Shown: positions 53,008 to 61,105 of the stretch, in pieces
Numbering within the stretch: the stretch's first letter is position 1
Layout of the letters: every line of letters starts with the position of its first letter
Origin: CATOSP01 sp965197545
GTDB taxonomy: Bacteria > Chloroflexota > Dehalococcoidia > Lucifugimonadales > UBA3495
Assembly: GCA_965197545.1 (NCBI GenBank)
Contig: CBDANJ010000007.1
Span: 1 to 64,000 of the forward strand
Direction: 5' to 3'
DNA: 64,000 nt
The notes under the pieces: generated by a model
Told to the model about the DNA's origin: nothing
The model's database searches: none
What the model saw: only the letters and a program-made list of their open reading frames with translations
Made by a program: the position numbers and the translations under genes

Positions 53008-54024
53008 TCAGGTGTGGATCCGGTAGACCCGGGCCGCGGTGTTGTGGAATAGGTCCGCCCTCTCCGACGCTGTGTAGCTCTGGGAGAGACGTTTGAAGGC
53101 GTTGTACATGACGTTATATGAGAAGGACACCTTATCCGGTGGGAAGTTGCTCTCGAACATGCAGCGGTCCGGCCCGAACTGCTCGATGCAGTAATTCATC
53201 CAGGGGGCCATCTCCTCCGCTAGCTCCACGGAACCGATGGGGACCTCCCTTGCGTGCCATCCAAATCCCCAGCGCGGCATACCCATACCGCCCAACTTGC
53301 AGGTCACGTTGGGACAGGCAGCCACGGCGGCGATTCCCTCCCTCCACGCGGGAATGACCTCGTCATCCTTGCCGGTGTAGATTCCCGACCGGCTGACGCC
53401 TCCCATGTGGTTGAGGATAATCGAGACTTCGGGCACAGCCCTGGCAAACGCGGCCAGCTCGGGAAGTTGCGGGAATGAGAGCATGGAGTCAAGGGACAGC
53501 CCCATTCCCGCCAGGACCCTCGCCCCCGCCCGGAAGGAATCGGTGGCCAGCGCTCCCTGGACATCCCGGTTGTCCAGCGACGGGTCAGGGCTCCAGGTTA
53601 CGTTGTGCCGGATACCCTTGAAGCGGTTGGGGCTGGCCGCTTGCAGTGCTTCCAGGACCGGGGCGGCTGCTTCGCCGAGCTTGAGGTCGGCATGTCCCAC
53701 GATCGCGGCCGCTGCCCGGCTCTCGCCGTAGATGCCGCTTGCGCTGGACGCGGCCAGCCCTTGAACGAACTCCACTTCACCGACCGGACGCAACTCCACG
53801 GGCCCGTCCGGGCGGTACATGGAGCGGGCTTCCACAAATACCGTCGACCGGACGTTGTGCCCGCTGCCCAGGTCGCCCATTAGCTCGTGTAGCAGGTAGC
53901 GTTGGTAGGGCATACTTCCGGGCCGTCCGTCCCAGAAGTGGTGATGGGGGTCACACAGGGGGAGACCCGGCTCCAGGGCCGGTTCATCGGTCAGGGCTAG
54001 CCAATCATTATCGCCGAAGGGCAT
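53008..54024 (-). CDS. Amidohydrolase family TIM-barrel metal-dependent hydrolase
   Basis: About 338 residues from ATG 54024, with GGAGG eight bases upstream; the frame is open to 54093. It begins with the metal-binding CDPHHHFWDG motif (His-x-His) of amidohydrolase-2 (PF04909) proteins. Further features: FKGIRHNVTWSPDPSL, VSIILNHMGG (metal-ligand His) and the C-terminal CMFESNFPPDK, in which Asn replaces the more usual Asp of family motif ESDFP. The group includes decarboxylases, lactonases and hydrolases for aromatic or dicarboxylic compounds. The substrate is unknown. A strong terminator follows. Confidence 0.88.
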   Translation of the reverse strand: MPFGDNDWLALTDEPALEPGLPLCDPHHHFWDGRPGSMPYQRYLLHELMGDLGSGHNVRSTVFVEARSMYRPDGPVELRPVGEVEFVQGLAASSASGIYGESRAAAAIVGHADLKLGEAAAPVLEALQAASPNRFKGIRHNVTWSPDPSLDNRDVQGALATDSFRAGARVLAGMGLSLDSMLSFPQLPELAAFARAVPEVSIILNHMGGVSRSGIYTGKDDEVIPAWREGIAAVAACPNVTCKLGGMGMPRWGFGWHAREVPIGSVELAEEMAPWMNYCIEQFGPDRCMFESNFPPDKVSFSYNVMYNAFKRLSQSYTASERADLFHNTAARVYRIHT

Positions 54025-54161
54025 GTCGAGACCTCCGAGGCTGGGTTGAACGGCCCAATAATAACATAGCCGAGACAACCTAATGTGAGCCATGATCTAA
54101 GAAAATATCCTCTACAGGGTAGTCGACATAACACGCAATTCAGAGACTCACAGTGATTGCA

Positions 54162-54268
54162 CTAAGGAACTATCTCGAAATTGGACGAACAGGCTTGGGC
54201 AGAGGGGAAATCCCCCTTTTGCGAAGGGGGGAGACATTGGGAAGCCTCGTTTTGAGATAGTTGCTAAG
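54162..54268 (-). repeat. CTTAG-bounded MITE, copy B
   Basis: Read on the minus strand, the 107 bp element begins CTTAGCAACTATCTCAAAAC and ends GAGATAGTTCCTTAG, so its ends are inverted. The interior CGAGGCTTCCC, AATGTCTCCCC and CTTCGCAAAAGGGGG match copy A at 1913-2032; copy A has a few more bases in the middle. It lies 20 bases downstream of the decayed protease gene, as copy A lies at the end of the intact one. Confidence 0.75.
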
Positions 54269-54289
54269 ACCGTCGCGGCGGCCACTCGC

Positions 54290-54655
54290 TCAAGCCATCA
54301 GTCCTTGTACTGGGATGAGCTTCTGGGATACAGGGTCGATTCCCATAAAGACGCCCTCCAGAGCCAAAGCGCCAAGCAAGGGCAGTGTACCCTCGTCGTT
54401 GAACAAGACTTGCGTGATTATTTCCCGCCCCTCGACTCGCAGCCAGGTCTGCCCCACCTCCATAGGTCCTGACTTCTCCCTGCCCGAACTCAAACCGTTG
54501 CTCCGTTATTGGGTCTACGCCGAAGTTGCGCAGGACTGAACCGGGAACGGACGTTATGGAGGCCCCTGAATCCACCAGGGCATCAAACCTAATCCAACGC
54601 TCCCTTTGGGGATCACCGATTGCGATTTCAACACTGAACGTACCAATGTACCCAT
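54290..54655 (-). pseudogene. Clan AA aspartic protease, frameshifted
   Basis: Combining frames gives a retropepsin-like protein: GTFSVEIAIGDPQRERWIRFDALVDSGAS (catalytic Asp-Ser-Gly), then, after a frame change near 54485, MEVGQTWLRVEGREIITQVLF and TLPLLGALALEGVFMGIDP. Near the start ATGGGTACATTGGTACGTTC looks like a short duplication of GGTACRTT that displaces the ATG from the coding frame. Two lesions argue for real decay over a single sequencing error. It resembles the gene at 1543-1917 in fold and catalytic motif but is not closely similar. Confidence 0.75.
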
Positions 54656-54702
54656 TGGCCCAATCTGGCCGTTTGGACCTCTGTATGGAATCGTCTACGC
54701 CA

Positions 54703-55392
54703 CTACCCCTGGCGCAGGCCAATTACGCCTTCGACTTCGGGGGAGCGTTGGCCTTCGTGGCGAGTCAGTAATACACACCCCACGACAATCGTCCACACCA
54801 GGAACGCGGGGCCGGTAATGCGGTGCATGAAGGTTGCCGCGTCTACCCAGATAAACAGCATTGCTACGCCGACCACGACCGACGCGGGAGCGACGATACG
54901 GAAGGCGCCCCCCGGCTTCCACATTGGTATGGCCGCCGCTGCCAGTCCCAGGCCCGCCGCGGTGAATCCGGTCTTTCCGGTGAGCCAACGCAGGTCGGCC
55001 AAGAACTGGACCAGGGAAGGAACCGTTCCGGAGTTGACCGAGCCCGTGAGGCCGGGAGCGGAGGCACCCAATGCCACCGCCGACACTCCAGAGACCGCCG
55101 TCAATGCGCCCGATGCAATCAATAGAAATGACGTGACCTGGACAGCCGGGCTTCCAGGAACGGTCAACACCCTGCGGAGGAACCATCCGGCCAGAAGAAG
55201 GGCAACCCCGGAGACTAACCGGGCGGTCCCACCGGCCAAGTAGGCCGCCTGATTTTCCGATATGGCTGCCAGCGATTCCGCCAGAGTTGGCTGGTCGGCG
55301 CCGGCGGACACCCTGGCGAAAACGGAGACCACTGTGGCTATTGCGGTGAACAGAAGGAGCAGGCCGACCCTTCGCTGAGGAGAATCAAGCAT
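54703..55392 (-). CDS. Integral membrane protein, DUF4386-like
   Basis: The 229-residue protein has about six membrane helices (near residues 8-26, 52-72, 84-108, 140-160, 165-185 and 193-212). The helix arrangement, with a loop containing AESLAAISENQAAYLAGG, resembles the DUF4386 family, which has no assigned function. It stands upstream of the decayed aspartic protease on the same strand. No catalytic motif is visible. Confidence 0.65.
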   Translation of the reverse strand: MLDSPQRRVGLLLLFTAIATVVSVFARVSAGADQPTLAESLAAISENQAAYLAGGTARLVSGVALLLAGWFLRRVLTVPGSPAVQVTSFLLIASGALTAVSGVSAVALGASAPGLTGSVNSGTVPSLVQFLADLRWLTGKTGFTAAGLGLAAAAIPMWKPGGAFRIVAPASVVVGVAMLFIWVDAATFMHRITGPAFLVWTIVVGCVLLTRHEGQRSPEVEGVIGLRQG

Positions 55393-55582
55393 GTGTCCAT
55401 TATATTCCCGTTGACGGACCGGTAGGCCATCATGGGCTTGGGAGTTCCGGACGTTCTGGCAAATCCAGGGTGTCTATGGGGCCAAACCCTCCTTGCGTTA
55501 AGCTGGACGGCCCGACTAGAATCAGGGGGCCAGCCCCACGGAGTCCACGCCTACTCCTGATTCACACCTTGAGGAGGTCATT

Positions 55583-57331
55583 ATGGCCACGAAGGTTGAA
55601 GGACAAATTAGGGCCGGGACCCTGGACGAGCTTAAGGACGGTGTGTGCCGAGTCGTCACCGGCGGGGGCCACACAATTGCCGTCGTATACCACGAGGGCC
55701 AGGTGTATGCTGTGGACAACCGCTGTCCCCACATGGGTTTCCCGCTGGACCGGGGCAGCGTCAGCAACGGTATTCTGACCTGTCATTGGCACCATGCCCG
55801 GTTCGATCTCTCCAGCGGCGGCACGTTCAACCCCTTCGCCGACGATGTCCGCAGCTTCCCCGTAATGGTGATCGACGGCGAGGTCTGGGTGGACCCGCAA
55901 CCCGCCGAACGGGACGAGGCCGGTCACTGGGCGGGCAGGTTGCGAGACGGGTTGGAGCACAGCATTCGCCTGGTGGTCGCTAAATCCGTGCTTGGGCTTC
56001 ACGCCGCCGGGGCGGACTATCGACAGGCCCTGAGAATCGGGGCCGACTTCGGCGCTACCTATACTTCGGCGGGTTGGGGGCCCGCCATGACCATCCTCAC
56101 CTCAACAGCGAATATTCTCCCCCTGTTGGCCGAAGACGACCGCCCCGTCGCCCTCTTTCAGGGTTTGCTTCACGTAGCCAGGGAGTGCGCCGGGAAACCG
56201 CCCCGTTTCGTCGTAGATCCGCTTCCAACCGGGGAGACCCGGCCCGAGGTCTTCAAACAGTGGTTCCGGGGTTTCATCGATGTCCGAGACGAGGACGCCG
56301 CCGAGCGTTGCCTGCGTACTGCCATCGAGTTGGGACTGTCGCAGCGGGACGTAGCGGACATGGTCTTCGCCGCGGCCACCGACCATATCTACCTGGATGC
56401 GGGACACGTAGTCGATTTCGCCAACAAGGCCTTCGAACTCTTGGACCACATCGGCTGGGAACATGCAAGCCAGACGCTGACCAGTCTGGTCCATGGGATG
56501 GCCCGGGCCCGAAGGAGCCAGGAGCTTAGTTCTTGGCGTCATCCGATAGACCTGGCGTCGTTGGTCTGGCGGGCGCGTGAGGAGCTGCCAACCTTGTTCG
56601 AGCAGGGTCAGCGCGGCGGCGCGGTTTGGGACGGTGCCGACGCCCTGGCCAGGGATATGCTCAGCGATTCTCCGACCGGCATCGTGGGCGCGATCAAGGA
56701 CGCTGTACGGTCCGGCGCTACTGCACAGGACCTGGGTTCGGCCCTGTCCTACGCCGCGTTTCTCAGGATGGCCCACTTCCATATTTCCAACGAGTTCAAC
56801 GATTGGGACACGGTCCACAACACCTTGACCGCTGCCAATGCGTTGCACCAGGCGTTGAAGCGCGCCCCATCGCTGGAGCTTATGCGGGCCGTGTTCGACG
56901 TTGCCATGAGCATCTACCTGGACCGGTTCCTGAACATGCCTCCACAACGCATACCGGAGACCGGCAGCGGCCCGGTGGCCGGAGATGAGCTTCTGGCACA
57001 ACTGTTCGAGCAGATGGACGTCCGGCAGCAGGTGGAGGAAGTCTCCAACTTGGTCTCGCGGTACATCACCGGAGATGGAGATCCAGACGCCCTGATGGCC
57101 GCGCTTGGCCGGGGGATGCTCATGGAAGATGCCGGGTTTCACTCGTTCCAGATTGTCGACGCGGCGTTCCGGCAGTACCAGGACCGCCGGGGGACTGAGT
57201 CGGGAAGGCACGTTCTCATAGGTATGTCCCGGTTCCTTGCGGCCCACGCCCCAACACCCCGCGCTGTAAACCAGACCTACCAGATTGCGGTGCGGCTCCA
57301 CCGCGGCGAGGAGATTTTCCGAGAGCCTTAG
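55583..57331 (+). CDS. Rieske [2Fe-2S] protein with long helical C-terminal domain
   Basis: Residues 1-105 form a Rieske domain: C48-P-H50 and C67-H-W-H70, each pair in the pattern C-x-H and C-x2-H, hold the cluster. The remaining 475 residues are mainly helical with no recognised family and no non-haem iron motif of ring-hydroxylating oxygenases. Helices such as LRTAIELGLSQRDVADMVFAAATDHIYLDAGH repeat an alpha-hairpin style. A methionine start has GAGGAGG seven bases upstream. An LLM oxidoreductase follows 113 bases downstream. The Rieske part probably transfers electrons; the C-terminal part might bind a substrate or partner. Confidence 0.8.
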   Translation: MATKVEGQIRAGTLDELKDGVCRVVTGGGHTIAVVYHEGQVYAVDNRCPHMGFPLDRGSVSNGILTCHWHHARFDLSSGGTFNPFADDVRSFPVMVIDGEVWVDPQPAERDEAGHWAGRLRDGLEHSIRLVVAKSVLGLHAAGADYRQALRIGADFGATYTSAGWGPAMTILTSTANILPLLAEDDRPVALFQGLLHVARECAGKPPRFVVDPLPTGETRPEVFKQWFRGFIDVRDEDAAERCLRTAIELGLSQRDVADMVFAAATDHIYLDAGHVVDFANKAFELLDHIGWEHASQTLTSLVHGMARARRSQELSSWRHPIDLASLVWRAREELPTLFEQGQRGGAVWDGADALARDMLSDSPTGIVGAIKDAVRSGATAQDLGSALSYAAFLRMAHFHISNEFNDWDTVHNTLTAANALHQALKRAPSLELMRAVFDVAMSIYLDRFLNMPPQRIPETGSGPVAGDELLAQLFEQMDVRQQVEEVSNLVSRYITGDGDPDALMAALGRGMLMEDAGFHSFQIVDAAFRQYQDRRGTESGRHVLIGMSRFLAAHAPTPRAVNQTYQIAVRLHRGEEIFREP

Positions 57332-57348
57332 GTTTGAGAGACTAGAAA

Positions 57349-57386
57349 GTCCTTCGACTCCGCTGCGCTCCGCTCAGGATGAGCGG
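57349..57386. repeat. TCCTTCGACTCCGCTGCGCT-type dispersed repeat
   Basis: The AGTCCTTCGACTCCGCTGCG segment followed by CTCCGCTCAGGATGAGCGG is a short imperfect inverted repeat of a type commonly scattered between genes in Chloroflexota and other genomes. It lies between the Rieske and LLM genes. Confidence 0.5.
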
Positions 57387-57443
57387 GGGTTGGATCGCCT
57401 GCCAAGAGCGGGAGATGGACTCTAAACAAGAGGGAGAGAAAAC

Positions 57444-58295
57444 ATGGCCGTTGGAATAGTCGTGCCCCTGCCAGCCTACACCATCGACCCGGCGTTTATC
57501 GCAAAGAAGGCCGAAGAGCTGGGTTTCGAGTCCATGTGGTACCACGAACACCCGATCCTGCCGGTCAATAGCGGCAGCCCTTTCCCATCTACCGGAGGGG
57601 ATATCCCATGGACTTACCGCCACTTCACCGACCCGTATATCGCCCTGTCCCGGGCCTCTGCGGTCACCAGCAAGATTATGCTGGGCACCGGAATCACCCT
57701 GGTTCCAGAGCGTAATCCATTGATCTTGGCCAAGGAGGTCGCAGCCCTCGACCACTATAGCGGAGGAAGGTTCCTGTTCGGGATCGGCGCAGGTTGGAAC
57801 CGGGAAGAGACCGAGATGATGGGCGGGGACTTCGACCACCGCTGGACCCAGACTCGGGAGGCGGTACTGGCGCTCAAGGAGCTATGGACCAAAGACGAAG
57901 CGGAATTTCATGGCCGCTACTACGACTTTCCGCCCGTCTATTGCTATCCCAAGCCGGTCCAACAGCCTCATCCCCCGGTACTGCTGGGTGGCAACGCGCG
58001 CAACGTGTTACAGCGTATTGCACGTTGGGGCGACGGCTGGCTGCCGATACGGGTCGCGCCCGCCCAGATCGATGAGAGCCGGAAGATGCTAGACGCTCTG
58101 GCCGCCGAGAGGGGTCGCGACCCGGAGTCCATCACAATATCCATTTTCGGCCAACCACCCGACACCACCAGGCAGCAAGTCGAAGACTTCCTGAATGCCG
58201 GCGCGGTCCGGGTCTCCGTATGGGGCGAGCCCTGCGAGACCGAAACGGAGATGGGAGAACAGCTAGAAAGAATCGCGGAGGCTCTGGTCCGCTAG
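57444..58295 (+). CDS. LLM class F420-dependent oxidoreductase
   Basis: The 283-residue protein is of the shorter F420-dependent LLM group. Motifs: KKAEELGFESMWYHEHPILP, LGTGITLVPERNPLILAKEVAALDHYSGGRFLFGIGAGWNREE (two conserved segments) and PVLLGGNARNVLQRIARWGDGW. GAGGGAGAG precedes the ATG. It follows the Rieske gene on the same strand, so the two may form a redox pair. The substrate is unknown. Confidence 0.9.
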   Translation: MAVGIVVPLPAYTIDPAFIAKKAEELGFESMWYHEHPILPVNSGSPFPSTGGDIPWTYRHFTDPYIALSRASAVTSKIMLGTGITLVPERNPLILAKEVAALDHYSGGRFLFGIGAGWNREETEMMGGDFDHRWTQTREAVLALKELWTKDEAEFHGRYYDFPPVYCYPKPVQQPHPPVLLGGNARNVLQRIARWGDGWLPIRVAPAQIDESRKMLDALAAERGRDPESITISIFGQPPDTTRQQVEDFLNAGAVRVSVWGEPCETETEMGEQLERIAEALVR

Positions 58296-58318
58296 CCGGT
58301 AAACCTGTGGTGAAACAG

Positions 58319-58597
58319 ATGCGATACCAAAAGCACAACCTGTATACCGGGGAGTACGATCTCACAGACCATGGCGTCTGCACTCCCCCCGACGACAGTG
58401 AATGGACCGTTCTGGCGGTGGTTGGCGAACATGAGGAAGGCGGTCAATTCACCGCGATAGAAGGGGAGGCGGAGAAGATTTGCCTCGTCCTGCAGGACGC
58501 CGAGTTCTGGCCGGTGTTGAGCTTCATCACGCACACGGAGGCGCGCCTACTGGCCCATGCACTACTGGAGGCGGTGGGCCAGGAGCATCAGACCTAG
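58319..58597 (+). CDS. Hypothetical small acidic protein
   Basis: About 92 residues starting MRYQKHNLYTGEYDL at ATG 58319, 24 bases after the LLM stop; GTG codons just upstream are alternative starts. It is acidic, with strands around EWTVLAVVGEHEEGGQFTAIEGE and a helix near the end. No family recognised. It may be the last gene of the Rieske-LLM operon. Confidence 0.5.
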   Translation: MRYQKHNLYTGEYDLTDHGVCTPPDDSEWTVLAVVGEHEEGGQFTAIEGEAEKICLVLQDAEFWPVLSFITHTEARLLAHALLEAVGQEHQT

Positions 58598-58601
58598 AGG
58601 A

Positions 58602-58820
58602 TTACCCGCCGATCAACCGGCTGGCGAAGATGGCCACGAACAACCCGCCGCCGACCGCAAGAATGGCGTAGAACAGGCGGTCAACACGACGGTTAACTTC
58701 CCTTAAGTCGGCTCTAATTTCGCCTTGGCCTTCTTTGAGCGAAGTGATATCGCCTTCGATACGCCCAATCGCCCGCCATATGGCGGTGGCATCAACCTGA
58801 TTGTCTGATTCGGTCGTCAT
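58602..58820 (-). CDS. Small coiled-coil, tail-anchored membrane protein
   Basis: About 72 residues starting MTTESDNQVDATAIWRAIGR. A coiled-coil middle (ITSLKEGQGEIRADLREVNRRVDRL) is followed by one C-terminal membrane helix (FYAILAVGGGLFVAIF). This layout resembles small haemolysin XhlA-like or hypothetical tail-anchored proteins; no function is assigned. It converges with the gene at 58319. Confidence 0.6.
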   Translation of the reverse strand: MTTESDNQVDATAIWRAIGRIEGDITSLKEGQGEIRADLREVNRRVDRLFYAILAVGGGLFVAIFASRLIGG

Positions 58821-58901
58821 CGTGCCGGTCATCCATCGAGGTTGCGAGCCTGAGGGAAGAGTGGCGCGCCTCCGGGCGTCAATCCGAAGGCGCGTTCTAT
58901 G

Positions 58902-60029
58902 TTACACGAAGGCGAACTGCTCGAAGTTGCCGTGGACTATGGGTTGTGGGTCGAGGCCCAGCCACTTGTCCAGAATGGTTGCGTAGGTTGAGCGGAAGTC
59001 ATTGGTGAAGTGAAGGTCCCCTTCGGACTGGTCTTCCGGCCTGAGGGACGGGAACTCTCCGTAGAAGCCTCCGTTGACCGAGCCGCCGATCACAAAAGCG
59101 ACTCCGCCCGAACCGTGGTCCGTGCCCGCGCCGTTGTCCCGGATCCTGCGTCCGAACTCGGACCAGACCAGGACCAGCGTATCGTCGAATAGGCCGTGCT
59201 CTTCCAAGTCCTGGGTGAAGTCGGCGATGGCCGTGGACACATCAGTCCAGAGCTTGGCGTGGGCTGGCCTCTCGTTGCTATGGGTGTCGAAGCTGCCGTG
59301 CTGGGCGTAGTAAATGCGCGTGCCAAGGTCGGCGGACATCACCTGCGCGATGTTCCTGAGCGCCCCGGCGATGGGACTGTCGGCGTACTCCACGTCTGAG
59401 GTGTACTGCATCGGCGCGGTCCGCAGCGTGTCCGCGCCCCTGAGGGCGTTGGTCCCGGTTTGACCGAGCACCTGCGCCACCGCGTCTTTGGCCTGAGACG
59501 GCCCGTAGATGCGGCTAAAGGACTCCAGCGCCTGCCTCCGGGCCGTTTCATCTTGCATGTTGGGCAGCAAGCCGTAGGTCTCAAGGTTGCCCACCGACGC
59601 TACGGGGACGCCCTTGGACACCATCGCCCTGGGAAGAGCCCGCCCAAAGTTCACGCCGGTCAAGACGTTTTCCGCGTTGGCATCCAGGTCGCGGACCGTT
59701 GCTCCCAGCCAGCCTTCGGCGCCGATCTTGTCGGGCTCGGCGGTGTACCAGACGTCCCTGGAACGGAAGTGGGAGCGGTTGGGGCTGGGATAGCCTATCC
59801 CCGGAATGACCCCAATTTTGCCCTGGTCCCATAGGTGCTTGATGGGTCCCATACTGGGGTTGAGGCCGAACTCGTCATGTACCCGGATTACTTCATCCTG
59901 CGGGATGCCAACGGTGGGCCGGAAGTCGTAGTACAGACCGTTGTTGTACGGGACTACCGTATTCAGGGCGTCGTTGCCTCCCTGAAGCTCTATGACTACT
60001 ACCGACCGGTCCCTCTTGATGGAAGTCAT
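58902..60029 (-). CDS. DUF1501 domain protein
   Basis: About 375 residues. The start at 60029 has GGAGGAATGACC upstream; ATG 60035 is also possible. The N-terminus VVVIELQGGNDALNTVVPY, middle HGSFDTHSNERPAHAKLW and C-terminal LVWSEFGRRIRDNGAGTDHGSGG are hallmarks of DUF1501, a family within the alkaline phosphatase superfamily (sulfatase-like fold) of unknown role. No twin-arginine signal is apparent, which is unusual for the family. It is the last gene of an operon with DUF1800 and NHL genes. Confidence 0.9.
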   Translation of the reverse strand: MTSIKRDRSVVVIELQGGNDALNTVVPYNNGLYYDFRPTVGIPQDEVIRVHDEFGLNPSMGPIKHLWDQGKIGVIPGIGYPSPNRSHFRSRDVWYTAEPDKIGAEGWLGATVRDLDANAENVLTGVNFGRALPRAMVSKGVPVASVGNLETYGLLPNMQDETARRQALESFSRIYGPSQAKDAVAQVLGQTGTNALRGADTLRTAPMQYTSDVEYADSPIAGALRNIAQVMSADLGTRIYYAQHGSFDTHSNERPAHAKLWTDVSTAIADFTQDLEEHGLFDDTLVLVWSEFGRRIRDNGAGTDHGSGGVAFVIGGSVNGGFYGEFPSLRPEDQSEGDLHFTNDFRSTYATILDKWLGLDPQPIVHGNFEQFAFV

Positions 60030-60040
60030 GGTCATTCCTC

Positions 60041-61069
60041 CTAAGCGCCAGGCTTGTAGACCTGGATTCTATGGCGATTGCTCTCGATTACGTAGAGGTT
60101 TCCGGCGGGGTCCAGCTTGACCGACACCGGAGACCAAAATAGTTTTTCGATATGGGAAGATTCCTCGTGGGGCTCGTCGACGAAGTATTCTATTTCAGGT
60201 TCCAAGTTGGCTCTGGACCGTGCGGCGCCCTCTTCCTCGTTAATCTTCAGGAAGTTGGCGGCCCATTCCGAGAGGGTTGCCTCGCCGCGTAGAACCTGAA
60301 CGGACTGTCCATCCTGGTCCAACACTTGCACACGCTCGTTGCCCCAGTCCGCCACGTAGATGTAGCCCTCGCCATCCACGGCGACTCCTGACGGGCGGGA
60401 GAACTCCCCGGCTCCGCGTCCCGGAACGCCGTAGGACGCAAGGTGGATGCCGTCCTGGGAGAACTTCTGGATGCGGTCATTTCGCCAGTCCGCAACGTAC
60501 ACCTGGTCGCCGGCGTCGATGGCCAAGCCCCAGGGCATGTTGAACTCGCCAGGGCCGTCCCCGAGGTGTCCGAAGCCCAGGAGTAGACGGCCTTCAGGGG
60601 TGAATTTCTGGACCCGGTGGTTGTAGGTGTCGGCGACGAAAATGTTGCCCGCGCTGTCCACGGCCAATCCTGAAGGCGTATCGAAGTCCCCTTCGGCGGA
60701 CCCATGTTGGCCCCACCGGGTGATAAACTGGCCTTCATCGTCGAAGACCGAGACCTTATGTGTGTATTCGTCGCTGACGAACACTCGCCCCTGGCCGTCG
60801 GCAGTGCAGGCGGAAGGCCAGATTAGCTGGCCTTCATCTTGGCCGAAGAAACCGAAGGTGCCGTAGTATTCGCTATCGAGGTCGCACACCGTGACGCGGA
60901 CACCTCGTACGACGCTTTCCAACGACTTGTTGGTGACGTACATACGCCCGTTGGGGCCGATGGCGGTATCTGTGGGGTAGTAGAACCCCCGGCCTTCCAT
61001 GGTGGTCATCCCCACGGTGCGCAGGTATTCGAGGAATTTGGTCTTAGTCTTGCCTTGCGCGGTGGTCAT
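60041..61069 (-). CDS. NHL repeat beta-propeller protein
   Basis: The 342-residue protein has about six NHL repeats with the pattern P.G.AVD..G.IYVAD..N.R: for example SGLAVDSAGNIFVADTYNHRVQKF and SGVAVDGEGYIYVADWGNERVQV. These form a beta-propeller that usually binds proteins or carbohydrates. There is no signal peptide. GGGAAG precedes the ATG. It lies between the DUF1800 and DUF1501 genes, with a 6-12 base gap to the latter, so it is in the same operon. Confidence 0.9.
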   Translation of the reverse strand: MTTAQGKTKTKFLEYLRTVGMTTMEGRGFYYPTDTAIGPNGRMYVTNKSLESVVRGVRVTVCDLDSEYYGTFGFFGQDEGQLIWPSACTADGQGRVFVSDEYTHKVSVFDDEGQFITRWGQHGSAEGDFDTPSGLAVDSAGNIFVADTYNHRVQKFTPEGRLLLGFGHLGDGPGEFNMPWGLAIDAGDQVYVADWRNDRIQKFSQDGIHLASYGVPGRGAGEFSRPSGVAVDGEGYIYVADWGNERVQVLDQDGQSVQVLRGEATLSEWAANFLKINEEEGAARSRANLEPEIEYFVDEPHEESSHIEKLFWSPVSVKLDPAGNLYVIESNRHRIQVYKPGA

Positions 61070-61105
61070 AGTCTTCCCTGCCAGTTTTTCGATAGGGTAG
61101 GCGCT

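Noticed and set aside
56102..57301. 399-codon minus-strand frame opposite the Rieske gene
   Set aside because: It is a GC-rich shadow frame; the plus strand has a Rieske motif and a good ribosome site.
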